From the NCBI RefSeq assembly GCF_025195095.1, contig NZ_JANAVZ010000003.1:124001-188000 (forward strand): 64,000 nucleotides of DNA. The letters run 5' to 3'. The translations under genes and the position numbers were made by a program. Every line of letters starts with the position of its first letter. The first letter of the stretch is position 1. The notes under the pieces were generated by a model. It was not told the origin of the DNA and did not search any database. It worked only from the letters and a program-made list of their open reading frames with translations. This stretch comes from Paracoccus maritimus (GTDB lineage: Bacteria > Pseudomonadota > Alphaproteobacteria > Rhodobacterales > Rhodobacteraceae). Shown here in pieces: positions 16,959 to 27,197 of this stretch.

Positions 16959-17741
16959 TCAGCCTTGCCAGTTCGGCTTGCGCTTGTCGAAGAACGCGGC
17001 GATCCCCTCGGGCGCCTCGTCTCCTTCCCAGACCGCGACCAGACGTTCGATACTGTCCTCGATGGCGGCCATGTCGATGCGCGGCCCAAGCGCGCGGCAC
17101 TGGGCCTTGGCGGCGGCGACAGCGCCGGGTGCGGCTTGCAGGAACGGCGCGACCTCAGCCTCGATCGCGGCGTCAAGATCGCCCGGCGATACAGCGCGGG
17201 CCGCCAGGTTCAGCGTCACCGCCTCGTCGGCACCGAATATTCGGGCGGAAAAGAAGACCCGCCGGGCCTTGTCCTCGCCCATCCGCGCGACGACATAGGG
17301 TCCGATCGTCGCCGGGATCAAACCCAGCCGAACCTCGGTCAGACCGAACTTGGCGTCGGTGGCCGCGATGGCGATGTCGCAGACCGACATCATCCCAACG
17401 CCGCCGCCGAAGGCATTGCCATGCACCCGGCCGATCAATGGCTTGGGCAGGGTGTTCAGTGCCGACAGCATCCCGGCCAGCAAGCGCGCGCCGTTCCGAC
17501 GGGTCTCGGCGTCAGCGCCCATCTGAGCCTTCATCCAGCCCAGATCCCCGCCGGCGCAGAAGCTTGCCCCGTCGGCCGCCAGAACCACGACCCGCACCGC
17601 CGGGTCGGCGCCAAGCCGGCCTGCAGCCTCGGTCAGTTCTTCCATCATGGTCTGCGACAGGGCGTTGTGCTTGTCGGGTCGCGCCAGGCTCAGCGTGGCC
17701 ACGCCCCTCGCATCGGTCTCGATCCGTATCGTCTCAGTCAT
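16959..17741 (-). CDS. liuC: Enoyl-CoA hydratase family protein, probably methylglutaconyl-CoA hydratase
   Basis: A crotonase-fold enzyme of 260 residues. In this operon it most likely hydrates 3-methylglutaconyl-CoA to HMG-CoA, the step between methylcrotonyl-CoA carboxylase and HMG-CoA lyase. Crotonase landmarks are ASFCAGGDLGWMKAQM (oxyanion hole) and VHGNAFGGGVGMMSVCDIAIA with the second oxyanion glycine, then FGLTEVRLGLIPATIGPYV with the catalytic Glu region. The ATG has GGGAGGG seven bases upstream; a GTG two codons earlier would sit too close to it. It overlaps the end of liuE by 8 bp and is the last gene of the cluster. Substrate assignment rests on context. Confidence 0.87.
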   Translation of the reverse strand: MTETIRIETDARGVATLSLARPDKHNALSQTMMEELTEAAGRLGADPAVRVVVLAADGASFCAGGDLGWMKAQMGADAETRRNGARLLAGMLSALNTLPKPLIGRVHGNAFGGGVGMMSVCDIAIAATDAKFGLTEVRLGLIPATIGPYVVARMGEDKARRVFFSARIFGADEAVTLNLAARAVSPGDLDAAIEAEVAPFLQAAPGAVAAAKAQCRALGPRIDMAAIEDSIERLVAVWEGDEAPEGIAAFFDKRKPNWQG

Positions 17742-18597
17742 CTTCACCCTCCCGCATGGCGCGCGCCATCGCTGCCGCCTTGTCGATCACCTGCATGTCC
17801 AGCCCGTGCGCAAAACCGCGTGCGGCAAGATGTCCGGCGACCTTTTCCGTTGCCACATTGCCTTTCGCACCGGGGGCATAGGGGCATCCGCCCAGCCCGC
17901 CTACCGCCGCGTCGAAGACCCTCACGCCGCGCGCCAGGCTGGCGTCGATGTTCTGCAGCGCACGCCCTGAGGTGTCATGATAGTGACCGGCAAGCCGGGT
18001 CGCGGGTATTTCGTCCAGTACCGCCGACAGCATGGCGTCGATGGTTTCGGGGCGTCCCTGCCCGATCGTGTCGCCAAGGCTGATCTCATAACATCCCATG
18101 TCGCGCAGCGCCGCGGCCACGCGGGCGACATTCGCGGGCGGGGTCGGCCCATCGAAGGGACAATCGGTCACGACACTGACATAACCTCGCACAGGCATCC
18201 CATCGTCGCGTGCGGCCTGCGCGACGGGAACAAACCGTTCCAGGCTTTCGGCGATGGTCGCGTTCAGATTGGCCTTGCTGAAACCTTCGGACGCACTGGC
18301 AAAGATCGCGATCTCGCTGGCCCGCGCCGCCTTTGCGCCCTGATATCCCTTCATATTCGGCGTCAGCACGGCATAGCTGACACCGGGCACACGGGCGATG
18401 CCCGCCATCACCTGCGCCGCGTCGGCCATCTGCGGCACCCATCTGGGCGACACGAAGCTGGTCACCTCGATCCGCCGGAAACCTGCCTGAGACAGCAGGT
18501 CAACCAGCGCGATCTTGTCCGACGCCGGGATCAGCCGCTTTTCGTTCTGCAGCCCGTCGCGCGGCCCCATCTCGAAGATCTCGACGGTCTCAGACAT
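17734..18597 (-). CDS. liuE: Hydroxymethylglutaryl-CoA lyase
   Basis: Cleaves HMG-CoA to acetyl-CoA and acetoacetate, the last step of leucine degradation. The 287-residue TIM barrel begins FEMGPRDGLQNEKR with the substrate-binding Arg and metal-binding Asp. It continues with VTSFVSPRWVPQMAD, has the metal-site histidines in AGHYHDTSGRALQN, and carries the catalytic Cys loop as VGGLGGCPYAPGAKGN. Length and motifs match bacterial MvaB/LiuE. It overlaps the GST gene upstream by 8 bp and liuC downstream by 8 bp, so it is translationally embedded in the operon. Confidence 0.95.
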   Translation of the reverse strand: MSETVEIFEMGPRDGLQNEKRLIPASDKIALVDLLSQAGFRRIEVTSFVSPRWVPQMADAAQVMAGIARVPGVSYAVLTPNMKGYQGAKAARASEIAIFASASEGFSKANLNATIAESLERFVPVAQAARDDGMPVRGYVSVVTDCPFDGPTPPANVARVAAALRDMGCYEISLGDTIGQGRPETIDAMLSAVLDEIPATRLAGHYHDTSGRALQNIDASLARGVRVFDAAVGGLGGCPYAPGAKGNVATEKVAGHLAARGFAHGLDMQVIDKAAAMARAMREGEDD

Positions 18598-19243
18598 CGG
18601 GCACCTCGTAAAAGTCGCGTTCGTAAATGCTGTCGCCGCCAGCCCGCGCCTTGGCCCGCTGATATGCGGGCCTGGCAGTCATGTGGTCGCGATAGGCGGC
18701 CAGCGCAGGAAATTCGGTTGCGGGCAGGAAGCGGAAGACCGCGTCGATATTGAAACCCATCATGCAGTCGGCGGCGGAAAATCCGGACGGCAGCAACCTG
18801 TCCTGATCGGTCAGATGCCGTTCCAGGGCGCGCGCGGTCACCGCCAGCCTTTTGGTATCCAGCTTCATCAACGGGATCGACCGTGCGGCTGCTGGACGCA
18901 GGAAAATATGTTGGATGTTCAGCGCCTGAAGGATGTTCGCCTGAGTCTCGGCGAAACCGACCCATTCAAGAAACGCGGCGCGCTCGGTCGTGCCGGGTGC
19001 CGGGGCCAGCCGATCTTCGCGTTCGGTCAGGTATTGGACGATCGCGCCAGATTCGAAAATCGCGCGACCGTCGATCTGCAGCGCGGGAACCCGGCCCGCC
19101 GGCGACATGGCCTGAAATTCCGGGCTGCGAAGTCCGCCATCGGTCAGCGACCAGACCTGCAATTCGCAGGGCAGACCAAGCTCTTCCAGCAGCCAAAGCA
19201 CCCGCATGGACCGAGAGCCGGGCACATGATGCAGCCGGATCAT
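18590..19243 (-). CDS. Glutathione S-transferase family protein embedded in the leucine catabolic operon
   Basis: A 217-residue GST. The N-terminal thioredoxin-like domain starts MIRLHHVPGSRSMRVLWLLEELG, with a Ser in the usual catalytic position, and has the cis-Pro/ESG glutathione site in GRVPALQIDGRAIFESGAIVQYL. The C-terminal helical domain starts about residue 85 and contains SAADCMMGFNID, the conserved N-capping Asp box. It overlaps liuD by ATGA and liuE by 8 bp, so it is produced with the pathway enzymes. No step of leucine breakdown needs glutathione, so a protective role against reactive enoyl-CoA or methylglyoxal-like by-products is one guess. Substrate unknown. Confidence 0.88.
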   Translation of the reverse strand: MIRLHHVPGSRSMRVLWLLEELGLPCELQVWSLTDGGLRSPEFQAMSPAGRVPALQIDGRAIFESGAIVQYLTEREDRLAPAPGTTERAAFLEWVGFAETQANILQALNIQHIFLRPAAARSIPLMKLDTKRLAVTARALERHLTDQDRLLPSGFSAADCMMGFNIDAVFRFLPATEFPALAAYRDHMTARPAYQRAKARAGGDSIYERDFYEVPDV

Positions 19244-21168
19244 GCCGTTTCCTCTTCCTCCAGCCGGATCAGCGGCGCACCGGCTTCGACCTGATCGCCT
19301 GCCGCCGCCAGCACTTCGGCCACAACGCCGTCGCGCGCGGCGGTCAGGCTGTGTTCCATCTTCATCGCCTCCAGCATCGCCAGACGGTCGCCGGCCTTGA
19401 CCTGCTGGCCTGCCTCGACATGGACCGATTTCACAAGGCCCGGCATCGGCGACAGCGTCAGCGCCTCGCCGCCCGCGACGGCATCACGCGCCAGCGGGTC
19501 CAGCGGCACCAGAGTTACCGTCCGGCCGCCGAACACGCTGACACCGGCACTGTGGCGAACGATGCGGTTGCGGCGCAGCGTGTCGTCCACCCACCAGCGT
19601 TCGCCCTGCCAACGCACCTCATGCGGCGTCCCGTCCAGCGTCACACGCGCCGCCCCCGGTCCCAGCACCTCAATCAGCGCGTCACCGCCATCCCAGGAAA
19701 TCGTGCGGCGCAGCGGCTGCCACAGCGTCGCGCCGCCCTTGACCGCCGGATCGGCCAGCCCGGCCAGCCCGATCACCGCCAGCGCCCGCGCCCGGGGGTC
19801 CGGCTCGGCGGCGGCGATCAGATCATCCAGATCGCGTGCGATCAGGCCCGTATCCACCTGGCCGTTGCGGAACCCGTCGTGCCGGGTCAGCGCGATCAGG
19901 AAATCCAGATTGGTGACGGCCCCTGCCACTTCGGTATCGACCAGCGCGGTTTCCAACGCCCGCAGTGCCACGGCGCGGGTCGGACCGTGGGTCACGATCT
20001 TGGCGATCATCGGATCGTACCACGGGCTGATCGTATCGTCCTGACGGACCCCGGTTTCGATTCGGGCCCAGTCGGGAAACGCCAGATGCGCCAGCCGTCC
20101 GGTCGCGGGCAGGAACCCGGCAGGCACGTCCTCGGCATACAGCCGCGCCTCGAAGGCATGGCCGGTTATCTGCAGATCCTCCTGCCTGGCAGGCAGCGGC
20201 TCGCCCGAGGCGACGCGCAACTGCCATTCGACAAGGTCGATGCCGGTGATCGCCTCGGTCACAGGATGTTCCACCTGAAGGCGGGTGTTCATCTCCATGA
20301 ACCAGAAACCGTCTTCGCGCAGCCCATCGCTGCCATCGACGATGAACTCGATGGTGCCCGCCCCCTTGTAGCCGATGGCCTCGGCGGCACGGACGGCCGC
20401 AGCGCCCATGACCTTGCGGATTTCGGGGGGCATGCCGGGGGCCGGCGCTTCCTCGATGACCTTCTGGTGGCGGCGCTGCAACGAGCAATCGCGTTCGAAC
20501 AGATGCACGGCGCGGTGTCCGTCGCCGAAGACCTGAACCTCGATATGGCGGGGTTGCAGGATGTATTTCTCGATAAGAACCGAGGGGTTGCCAAAGGCGT
20601 TGCGGGCTTCGGACTGTGCCGACGCCAGCGCATCGGCAAAATCCCGAGCATCGTCGACCCGTCGCATGCCCTTGCCACCGCCGCCCGCGACGGCCTTGAT
20701 CAGCACGGGATAGCCGATCCGACCGGCTTCGGCCTCAAGGTCCGCGGGATCCTGGTTTTCGCCGTGATAGCCCGGCACGACTGGCACGCCGGCCTTTTCC
20801 ATCAATGCCTTGGCGGCGTCCTTCAGGCCCATCGCACGGATCGCTCGCGTCGACGGCCCGATGAAAACCAGCCCCGCGGCTTCGACCGCCTGCACGAAAT
20901 CGGGATTTTCGGACAGGAAGCCATAGCCGGGATGGATCGCCTGTGCACCGGTTGTCCGGGCTGCCTCGATGATCGCGTCGCCCCTGAGATAGCTGTCCGA
21001 GGGCGCAGGTCCCCCCAGATGCACAGCCTCGTCGGCCATCGCGACATGGCGTGCGGCGCGGTCGGCATCCGAAAATACGGCGACCGTCGCGACGCCCATT
21101 CGCCGGCAGGTGTCGATGACGCGGCAGGCGATTTCGCCGCGATTGGCGATCAGGATCTTCTGGAACAT
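19240..21168 (-). CDS. liuD: Methylcrotonyl-CoA carboxylase biotin-carrying (alpha) subunit
   Basis: This subunit carboxylates its own biotin with ATP and bicarbonate and hands the CO2 to the beta subunit, converting 3-methylcrotonyl-CoA to 3-methylglutaconyl-CoA. The 642-residue chain has biotin carboxylase (FQKILIANRGEIACRVI, residues 2-450, with the ATP-grasp glycine loop AVAGGGGKGMRRVDDA and the FMEMNTRLQVEHPVTE active site). A BT-type linker follows, then a biotinyl domain near the C-terminus with the biotin lysine in EAMKMEHSL. The ATG has AGGAG seven bases upstream. A 198-bp gap separates it from the beta subunit gene. The CoA substrate is inferred from neighbours. Confidence 0.93.
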   Translation of the reverse strand: MFQKILIANRGEIACRVIDTCRRMGVATVAVFSDADRAARHVAMADEAVHLGGPAPSDSYLRGDAIIEAARTTGAQAIHPGYGFLSENPDFVQAVEAAGLVFIGPSTRAIRAMGLKDAAKALMEKAGVPVVPGYHGENQDPADLEAEAGRIGYPVLIKAVAGGGGKGMRRVDDARDFADALASAQSEARNAFGNPSVLIEKYILQPRHIEVQVFGDGHRAVHLFERDCSLQRRHQKVIEEAPAPGMPPEIRKVMGAAAVRAAEAIGYKGAGTIEFIVDGSDGLREDGFWFMEMNTRLQVEHPVTEAITGIDLVEWQLRVASGEPLPARQEDLQITGHAFEARLYAEDVPAGFLPATGRLAHLAFPDWARIETGVRQDDTISPWYDPMIAKIVTHGPTRAVALRALETALVDTEVAGAVTNLDFLIALTRHDGFRNGQVDTGLIARDLDDLIAAAEPDPRARALAVIGLAGLADPAVKGGATLWQPLRRTISWDGGDALIEVLGPGAARVTLDGTPHEVRWQGERWWVDDTLRRNRIVRHSAGVSVFGGRTVTLVPLDPLARDAVAGGEALTLSPMPGLVKSVHVEAGQQVKAGDRLAMLEAMKMEHSLTAARDGVVAEVLAAAGDQVEAGAPLIRLEEEETA

Positions 21169-21224
21169 GTCAGCTCCTGCTGGGAAGGACGAAGGTCGGG
21201 GTTTCACATCCCCGGACCGCCGAG

Positions 21225-21244
21225 GGGTATTTGTGCAAAGAAGA
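21225..21244 (+). repeat. Copy 1 of a 20-bp intergenic element (GGGTATTTGTGCAAAGAAGA)
   Basis: This 20-mer differs at one base from the element at 49841-49860, also intergenic. Both lie just upstream of a minus-strand gene in clusters. I recall GGGTATTTG...AAGAAG-like motifs as common between genes in Rhodobacteraceae. Role unknown. Confidence 0.6.
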
Positions 21245-21366
21245 TGTCAAGGCAGCGCCTTGTTGCGACCAAGCGCAGACGCGGCGGAACCGGTCGCCCT
21301 CACGATGCGCGTCGCGCATGCGGATCGTCATATTACGGTCGGGCCCGGATCGGCACATGGCGGCCA

Positions 21367-22971
<1,605 letters not shown>

Positions 22972-23036
22972 TGGCGGCTCTTTCGCATTCCGGCTGCGTG
23001 GCAGGTTGTCGCAGCCCGGTCTTCAGGGGCGGTCGG

Positions 23037-23050
23037 TTGATCTGGATCAT
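23037..23050. promoter_or_regulatory. FNR-type box upstream of ompW
   Basis: TTGAT-CTGG-ATCAT matches the FNR/FnrP/FnrL consensus TTGAT-N4-ATCAA at nine of ten fixed positions. Its centre is 65 bp before the ompW start, a fitting distance for an activator at -41.5 if transcription starts near 23085. No clear -10 is seen. Low-oxygen induction of ompW is known in other proteobacteria. Confidence 0.6.
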
Positions 23051-23108
23051 GTCCCCCGCAGGCCCGGCGGGTCACAGCGTCATGCGTGAACATCAAAGGA
23101 GCCAAGCG

Positions 23109-23726
23109 ATGAGCATGTCTTGCATCGCAGCCGCAGCCGCGCTTTGTCTGGCTGCCGCCGCGCCGGTTGCCGCGCAACAGGCCGGCGACTGGACGATCGG
23201 TCTGGGAATCCACAATGTCGATCCGCGATCCGACACCGGAACCCTGGCGGGCGGGACCGTCCCGACCAGCATCGGCGACAATACCCGGCCAACGGTCACG
23301 ATCGAATATTTCCTGCGCGACAATCTGGGGGTCGAGCTTCTTGGGGCGCTGCCCTTCAAGCATTCGATCCGCTCGGGCGGCGTGGAAATCGGCACCGTCA
23401 AGCATCTGCCGCCGGTGATCTCGCTGCAGTATCACTTCGACGCCACGCCGCAGCTGAAGCCGTTCGTCGGCGTCGGCGTCAATTTCACCGGCTTCTGGGA
23501 CGCCGAGGCAAAGGGGCCGCTGGCAGGCAGCGATCTGCGCGTCAAGAACAGCTGGGGCCTTGCCGCGCATCTGGGCGCCGATTACTGGCTGACCGACCGT
23601 TCGGCCCTGCGACTGGACGCGCGTTGGATCGACATTAACCCCGATGTCGAACTGAACGGCGCGCGGATCGGTCAGGTCCGGATCGACCCGGTCGTGATCG
23701 GGGCGGCCTATGTCATGAAATTCTAG
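23109..23726 (+). CDS. ompW: OmpW-family outer membrane protein
   Basis: A 205-residue eight-stranded outer-membrane beta-barrel that may let small hydrophobic compounds across. A signal peptide (MSMSCIAAAAALCLAAAAPVAA) is followed by the OmpW start GDWTIGLGIHNVDP and barrel strands such as PTVTIEYFLRDNLGVELLGALPF, LPPVISLQYHF and KPFVGVGVNFTGFW. The chain ends VVIGAAYVMKF with the terminal Phe expected for BAM recognition. AAAGGAG lies eight bases before the ATG. It is divergent from liuB and downstream of an FNR-like box, so low oxygen probably induces it. Its place between leucine catabolic genes looks like an insertion. Confidence 0.92.
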   Translation: MSMSCIAAAAALCLAAAAPVAAQQAGDWTIGLGIHNVDPRSDTGTLAGGTVPTSIGDNTRPTVTIEYFLRDNLGVELLGALPFKHSIRSGGVEIGTVKHLPPVISLQYHFDATPQLKPFVGVGVNFTGFWDAEAKGPLAGSDLRVKNSWGLAAHLGADYWLTDRSALRLDARWIDINPDVELNGARIGQVRIDPVVIGAAYVMKF

Positions 23727-23815
23727 CGAAAGACGGCATTCGGGGGAATGTTGACGGCGCATTCCGCAAGGGGTGCGCCGTGTCACACAAGGCGGTTTCG
23801 GCTGCCCCAGCATCA

Positions 23816-24277
23816 TCACCCTCCCTGCATGTCGCGCAGGTCCAGCGCCCGCCGCGCGGTATGCTGCAACTTGCAATAGGCCGCGGCGATGACGCGCATC
23901 GATCCACCGTCGTAGCGATCATAGGCCAGACCGCAATCGGCGTCGCGAAACAAGATCCAGGCACGCTGCGCGGACAGCAACTGTTTGGCCAGCGCCGGAC
24001 GGTCGGAAAATGCGTCCCGCAGGTTTCCGTATTCGCGGTTCAGGATATCGTCCCACACCGCGTGTTCGGCCATCGCGCATTCGCTGATGCCGACCGTCGT
24101 CTGGCCTTGGGGCTGCGTGGTCTGACAGGTGTCTGCGGCATCGCCGATGCAGGCGGCAGAGGACGGGTCGGATTGCGCAAAGCACGCCTCGACTGCCGAT
24201 GCGTCGATCATGTCGTCCTGCGCCATTGCACCGGACGGCAACAACATCATCACGGCCATCAGAAAAGCCCGCATCAT
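23816..24277 (-). CDS. Exported LprI-like protein (DUF1311, lysozyme inhibitor family)
   Basis: A 153-residue secreted protein with signal peptide MMRAFLMAVMMLLPSGAMA. The mature part has the DUF1311/LprI pattern: CxxxxDxxSSAACIGDAADTC, then GISECAMAEHAVWDDILNREYGNL, LLSAQRAWILFRDADCG and AAYCKLQHTARRALDL, with conserved paired cysteines likely forming disulfides. LprI of Mycobacterium inhibits c-type lysozyme; most family members are uncharacterised. Its ATG overlaps the stop of the acyl-CoA synthetase gene as ATGA, so it is translated with a metabolic enzyme, which is odd for a periplasmic protein. It converges on ompW. Confidence 0.82.
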   Translation of the reverse strand: MMRAFLMAVMMLLPSGAMAQDDMIDASAVEACFAQSDPSSAACIGDAADTCQTTQPQGQTTVGISECAMAEHAVWDDILNREYGNLRDAFSDRPALAKQLLSAQRAWILFRDADCGLAYDRYDGGSMRVIAAAYCKLQHTARRALDLRDMQGG

Positions 24278-25809
24278 TTCTCATCCTCCGCCAACCGGCG
24301 CAGTTCGCGCCGCATCACCTTGCCCGTCACCGTCAGCGGCAGGCTGTCCAGAAAGCCGATCTCTCGTGGATAGGAATGCGCCGCCGACAGGCGCTTTGCA
24401 TGATCCCGCAGGCGGGCGGCAAGATCTTCGGACGGCGCATAGCCATCGCGCAGGACAACATAGGCCTTGACGATCTCGGTGCGCAGCGGATCCGGCTTGC
24501 CGATCACACCGGCCTGCGCGACGGCGGGATGTTTCAGCAGACAGTCCTCGATCTCCGACGGGCCGATGCGATACCCCGATGAGGTGATCACATCGTCGTC
24601 GCGTCCGACGAAACGAATGTAGCCGTCCTCGATCACGCCCCGATCTCCGGTCACCAGCCAGTCGCCGCGAAACTTCTCGGCGGTGGCGTCGGGGCGGTTC
24701 CAGTATCCCAGCATCATGCTTGCCGCACCCTTGCGGATCGCGATGTCCCCTTCGGCGTCGCCGGGCACCCCGTCGGCGTCGATAACCTGAACGTCGAAGC
24801 CCGGCACGGCCTTGCCGATGGCGCCGGGGCGCGGCGGGAACAGCGAACCGGCCGAACTGGCGACCATGTTGCATTCGGTCTGGCCGTAGAATTCGTTGAT
24901 CGTCAGGCCGAATGCATGCCGGCCCCAGTCCAGCATTTCGGCGCCAAGGGTCTCTCCACCGCTGGCGACGCTGCGAAGGCCGGAAATTGTCACCCCGCCC
25001 GCCTTCAGCATCTTCAGCGCAGTGGGCGGGAAGAACACGTTTCGTACCCCGCAATCAGCGATCAGGCGGCGCGCCGTATCGGCGTCGAATTTGGGCATGC
25101 GCGCGGCGACAACCGGAACGCCAAGCGCCAGCCCCGGCATCAGCACATCGAACAGGCCGCCGATCCAGGCCCAGTCCGCCGGGGTCCACAGGCAATCGCC
25201 CGGCTGGCCCAGAAGGTCATGACTCATCCCCACCCCGGGCAGATGGCCGGTCAGGACGCGATGTCCATGCAACGCCCCCTTCGGCGCACCGGTGGTGCCA
25301 GACGTATAGATGATGACAGCAGGATCATCGGGGCCGGTGTCGCGGGTCGCGAAACCCGGGGCCTCGGTCAGACCGTCCTCGGGCACGATTACCCGCAGAT
25401 CGGGAAAATCGCGCAGCATGTCGCGGCCTTCGGCATCGGCGATGACCGTCCTGACATCTGCATCGCGCAACCGCAGTTCCAGCGCATCCGGCCCGAACAG
25501 CTTGAACAGCGGGACCGAAATCGCCGCCGATTTCCAGATTGCCAGATGCGCGGCCGCGGTCCATGCCGATTGGGTGCGCAGCACCGCCACGCGCTCGCCC
25601 CGTTCGGCATCCAGCGCGACGGCGAGGCGCGCGGTCATCGTGGCCAGTTCACCGAACCTGAACGGGCGCGGCGCCCCGTCATATTCGATCAGCGCCACCT
25701 GCCCTTCGGGATGCGACAGGCATTGATCGGCCATGTTCAGCCGAGGCGGCAGGTTCCAGCGGAACCCGTCGCGCATCGCCTGATAGTCGGGACCGTCCGG
25801 CATCCTCAT
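24274..25809 (-). CDS. AMP-forming acyl-CoA synthetase
   Basis: Activates a carboxylic acid to its CoA thioester with ATP. The 511-residue ANL-superfamily enzyme has motif A3 IIYTSGTTGAPKGALHG, A5 INEFYGQTECN, the hinge/A8 region DDVITSSGYRIGPSEIE and the C-terminal catalytic lysine in LTVTGKVMRREL. Its shape resembles acetyl- or medium-chain synthetases of the ACSM type. Next to ivd it may activate isovalerate, propionate or another short acid entering the same pathway, but the substrate is not proven. GGGGGGAAG sits five bases before the ATG. It is 43 bp downstream of ivd and overlaps the LprI-like gene as ATGA. Confidence 0.9.
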   Translation of the reverse strand: MRMPDGPDYQAMRDGFRWNLPPRLNMADQCLSHPEGQVALIEYDGAPRPFRFGELATMTARLAVALDAERGERVAVLRTQSAWTAAAHLAIWKSAAISVPLFKLFGPDALELRLRDADVRTVIADAEGRDMLRDFPDLRVIVPEDGLTEAPGFATRDTGPDDPAVIIYTSGTTGAPKGALHGHRVLTGHLPGVGMSHDLLGQPGDCLWTPADWAWIGGLFDVLMPGLALGVPVVAARMPKFDADTARRLIADCGVRNVFFPPTALKMLKAGGVTISGLRSVASGGETLGAEMLDWGRHAFGLTINEFYGQTECNMVASSAGSLFPPRPGAIGKAVPGFDVQVIDADGVPGDAEGDIAIRKGAASMMLGYWNRPDATAEKFRGDWLVTGDRGVIEDGYIRFVGRDDDVITSSGYRIGPSEIEDCLLKHPAVAQAGVIGKPDPLRTEIVKAYVVLRDGYAPSEDLAARLRDHAKRLSAAHSYPREIGFLDSLPLTVTGKVMRRELRRLAEDEK

Positions 25810-25852
25810 CGCTTCCCCCCATGGCCACGCCCCGCGGCGCGACCTTCCGGCC

Positions 25853-27013
25853 TCAGATCAGGTTCATCAGTTCCCGGCCGATCAGCATGCGGCGGATCTC
25901 GCTGGTGCCTGCGCCGATCTCCATCAGCTTGGCATCGCGGAACAACCGGCTGACCACGCTATCGTTCAGGAAACCGGCCCCGCCAAGCGCCTGAACCGCC
26001 TGATGCGACTGCACCATCGCCTGTTCGCTGCAGTACAGCACCGCGCCTGCCGCATCCTGCCGCGTGACCTTGCCCGCATCGCAGGCCCGCGCCACGTCAT
26101 AGAGATAGGCCCGCGAGGTGTTCAGCGCGACATACATATCGGCGATCTTGGCCTGCATCAGCTGGAACGATCCGATCGGCTGTCCGAACTGCTTGCGGTC
26201 GCGCATATAGGGCATGACCTCATCCAGACAGGCGGCCATGATGCCGGTGCCGATCCCGGACAGGACGACACGTTCGTAGTCCAACCCCGACATCAGCACG
26301 CGCACGCCGCGGCCTTCATCGCCCAACACGTTCTCGAACGGGATCTCGCAATCCTCGAAGATCAGCTCGCCCGTGTTGGACCCGCGCATCCCCAGCTTGT
26401 CGAAATGCGGACTGGTCGAAAAACCCTTCATGCCGCGTTCCACGATGAAGGCGGTGATGCCCTTGCTGCCCGCATCCGGGTCGGTCTTGGCATAGACGAT
26501 CAGCGTCTGCGCGTCGGGGGCGTTGGTGATCCAGTACTTGTTGCCGTTCAGCACATAGCGGTCATTCTTCTTGTCGGCCCGCAGCTTCATGCCGACGACG
26601 TCGCTGCCTGCCCCTTCCTCGGACATGGCCAGCGCACCGACGGCCCTGCCGCTGCACAGGTCGGGCAGGTACTTCGCCCGCTGCTCATCCGTTCCGTTCA
26701 GCTTGATCTGGTTCACGCACAGGTTGGAATGTGCACCGTAGGACAGGCTGACGCTGGCGCTGGCCCGCGCGATTTCCTCGGTCGCGATGACATGCGCCAG
26801 ATAGCCCATGCCACTGCCGCCCCAGGCTTCGGGCACGGTGATCCCCAGAAGGCCAAGTTCGCCCATCTCGGTCCACAATTCGTTCGGAAACTCGTTCCGG
26901 CGGTCCACCTCGGCCGCCAGCGGCTTGACCCGCTCTTGCGCCCACCGATGCACCATCTCGCGAAGCGCATTCACGTCTTCGCCCAGATCGAACTCCATAC
27001 CCTGCGTGAACAT
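25853..27013 (-). CDS. liuA: Isovaleryl-CoA dehydrogenase
   Basis: An FAD-dependent acyl-CoA dehydrogenase of 386 residues that oxidises isovaleryl-CoA to 3-methylcrotonyl-CoA and passes electrons to ETF. Family marks are [76 protein letters not shown], and [42 protein letters not shown] (described in parts here). The isovaleryl-type catalytic Glu sits in [11 protein letters not shown] rather than at the later position used by other acyl-CoA dehydrogenases, which supports this substrate. GGGAGGAGG lies nine bases before the ATG. It leads the liu cluster behind a TetR-type operator-like repeat. Confidence 0.94.
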   Translation of the reverse strand: MFTQGMEFDLGEDVNALREMVHRWAQERVKPLAAEVDRRNEFPNELWTEMGELGLLGITVPEAWGGSGMGYLAHVIATEEIARASASVSLSYGAHSNLCVNQIKLNGTDEQRAKYLPDLCSGRAVGALAMSEEGAGSDVVGMKLRADKKNDRYVLNGNKYWITNAPDAQTLIVYAKTDPDAGSKGITAFIVERGMKGFSTSPHFDKLGMRGSNTGELIFEDCEIPFENVLGDEGRGVRVLMSGLDYERVVLSGIGTGIMAACLDEVMPYMRDRKQFGQPIGSFQLMQAKIADMYVALNTSRAYLYDVARACDAGKVTRQDAAGAVLYCSEQAMVQSHQAVQALGGAGFLNDSVVSRLFRDAKLMEIGAGTSEIRRMLIGRELMNLI

Positions 27014-27036
27014 CGAGAAGCCTCCTCCCGGTTTAT

Positions 27037-27050
27037 TGAACGAACGTTCA
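27037..27050. promoter_or_regulatory. Operator-like inverted repeat upstream of isovaleryl-CoA dehydrogenase
   Basis: TGAACG-AA-CGTTCA is a perfect 6-bp inverted repeat with a 2-bp centre, 24 bp before the liuA start. TetR-type regulators of acyl-CoA and branched-chain degradation genes use dyads of this size. No regulator gene is in the window. The dyad is seen; the binding protein is inferred. Confidence 0.5.
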
Positions 27051-27197
27051 TTTAATGCCTATTTACGGCATCCGCATCACGCCCGTCAAGCAAAGCCTGC
27101 GCCGGAACGGCGGATGCGTCAACAAGGGACGGCTTGCCCCCGCCCTCATGGCGCGACATGGTCGCGCGGCCGGAACGATGCACGGAAAAGCCGTATC

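Noticed and set aside
27051..27197. Cobalamin riboswitch before the cobC/cobD pair
   Set aside because: No B12 box or its conserved core sequences were found.
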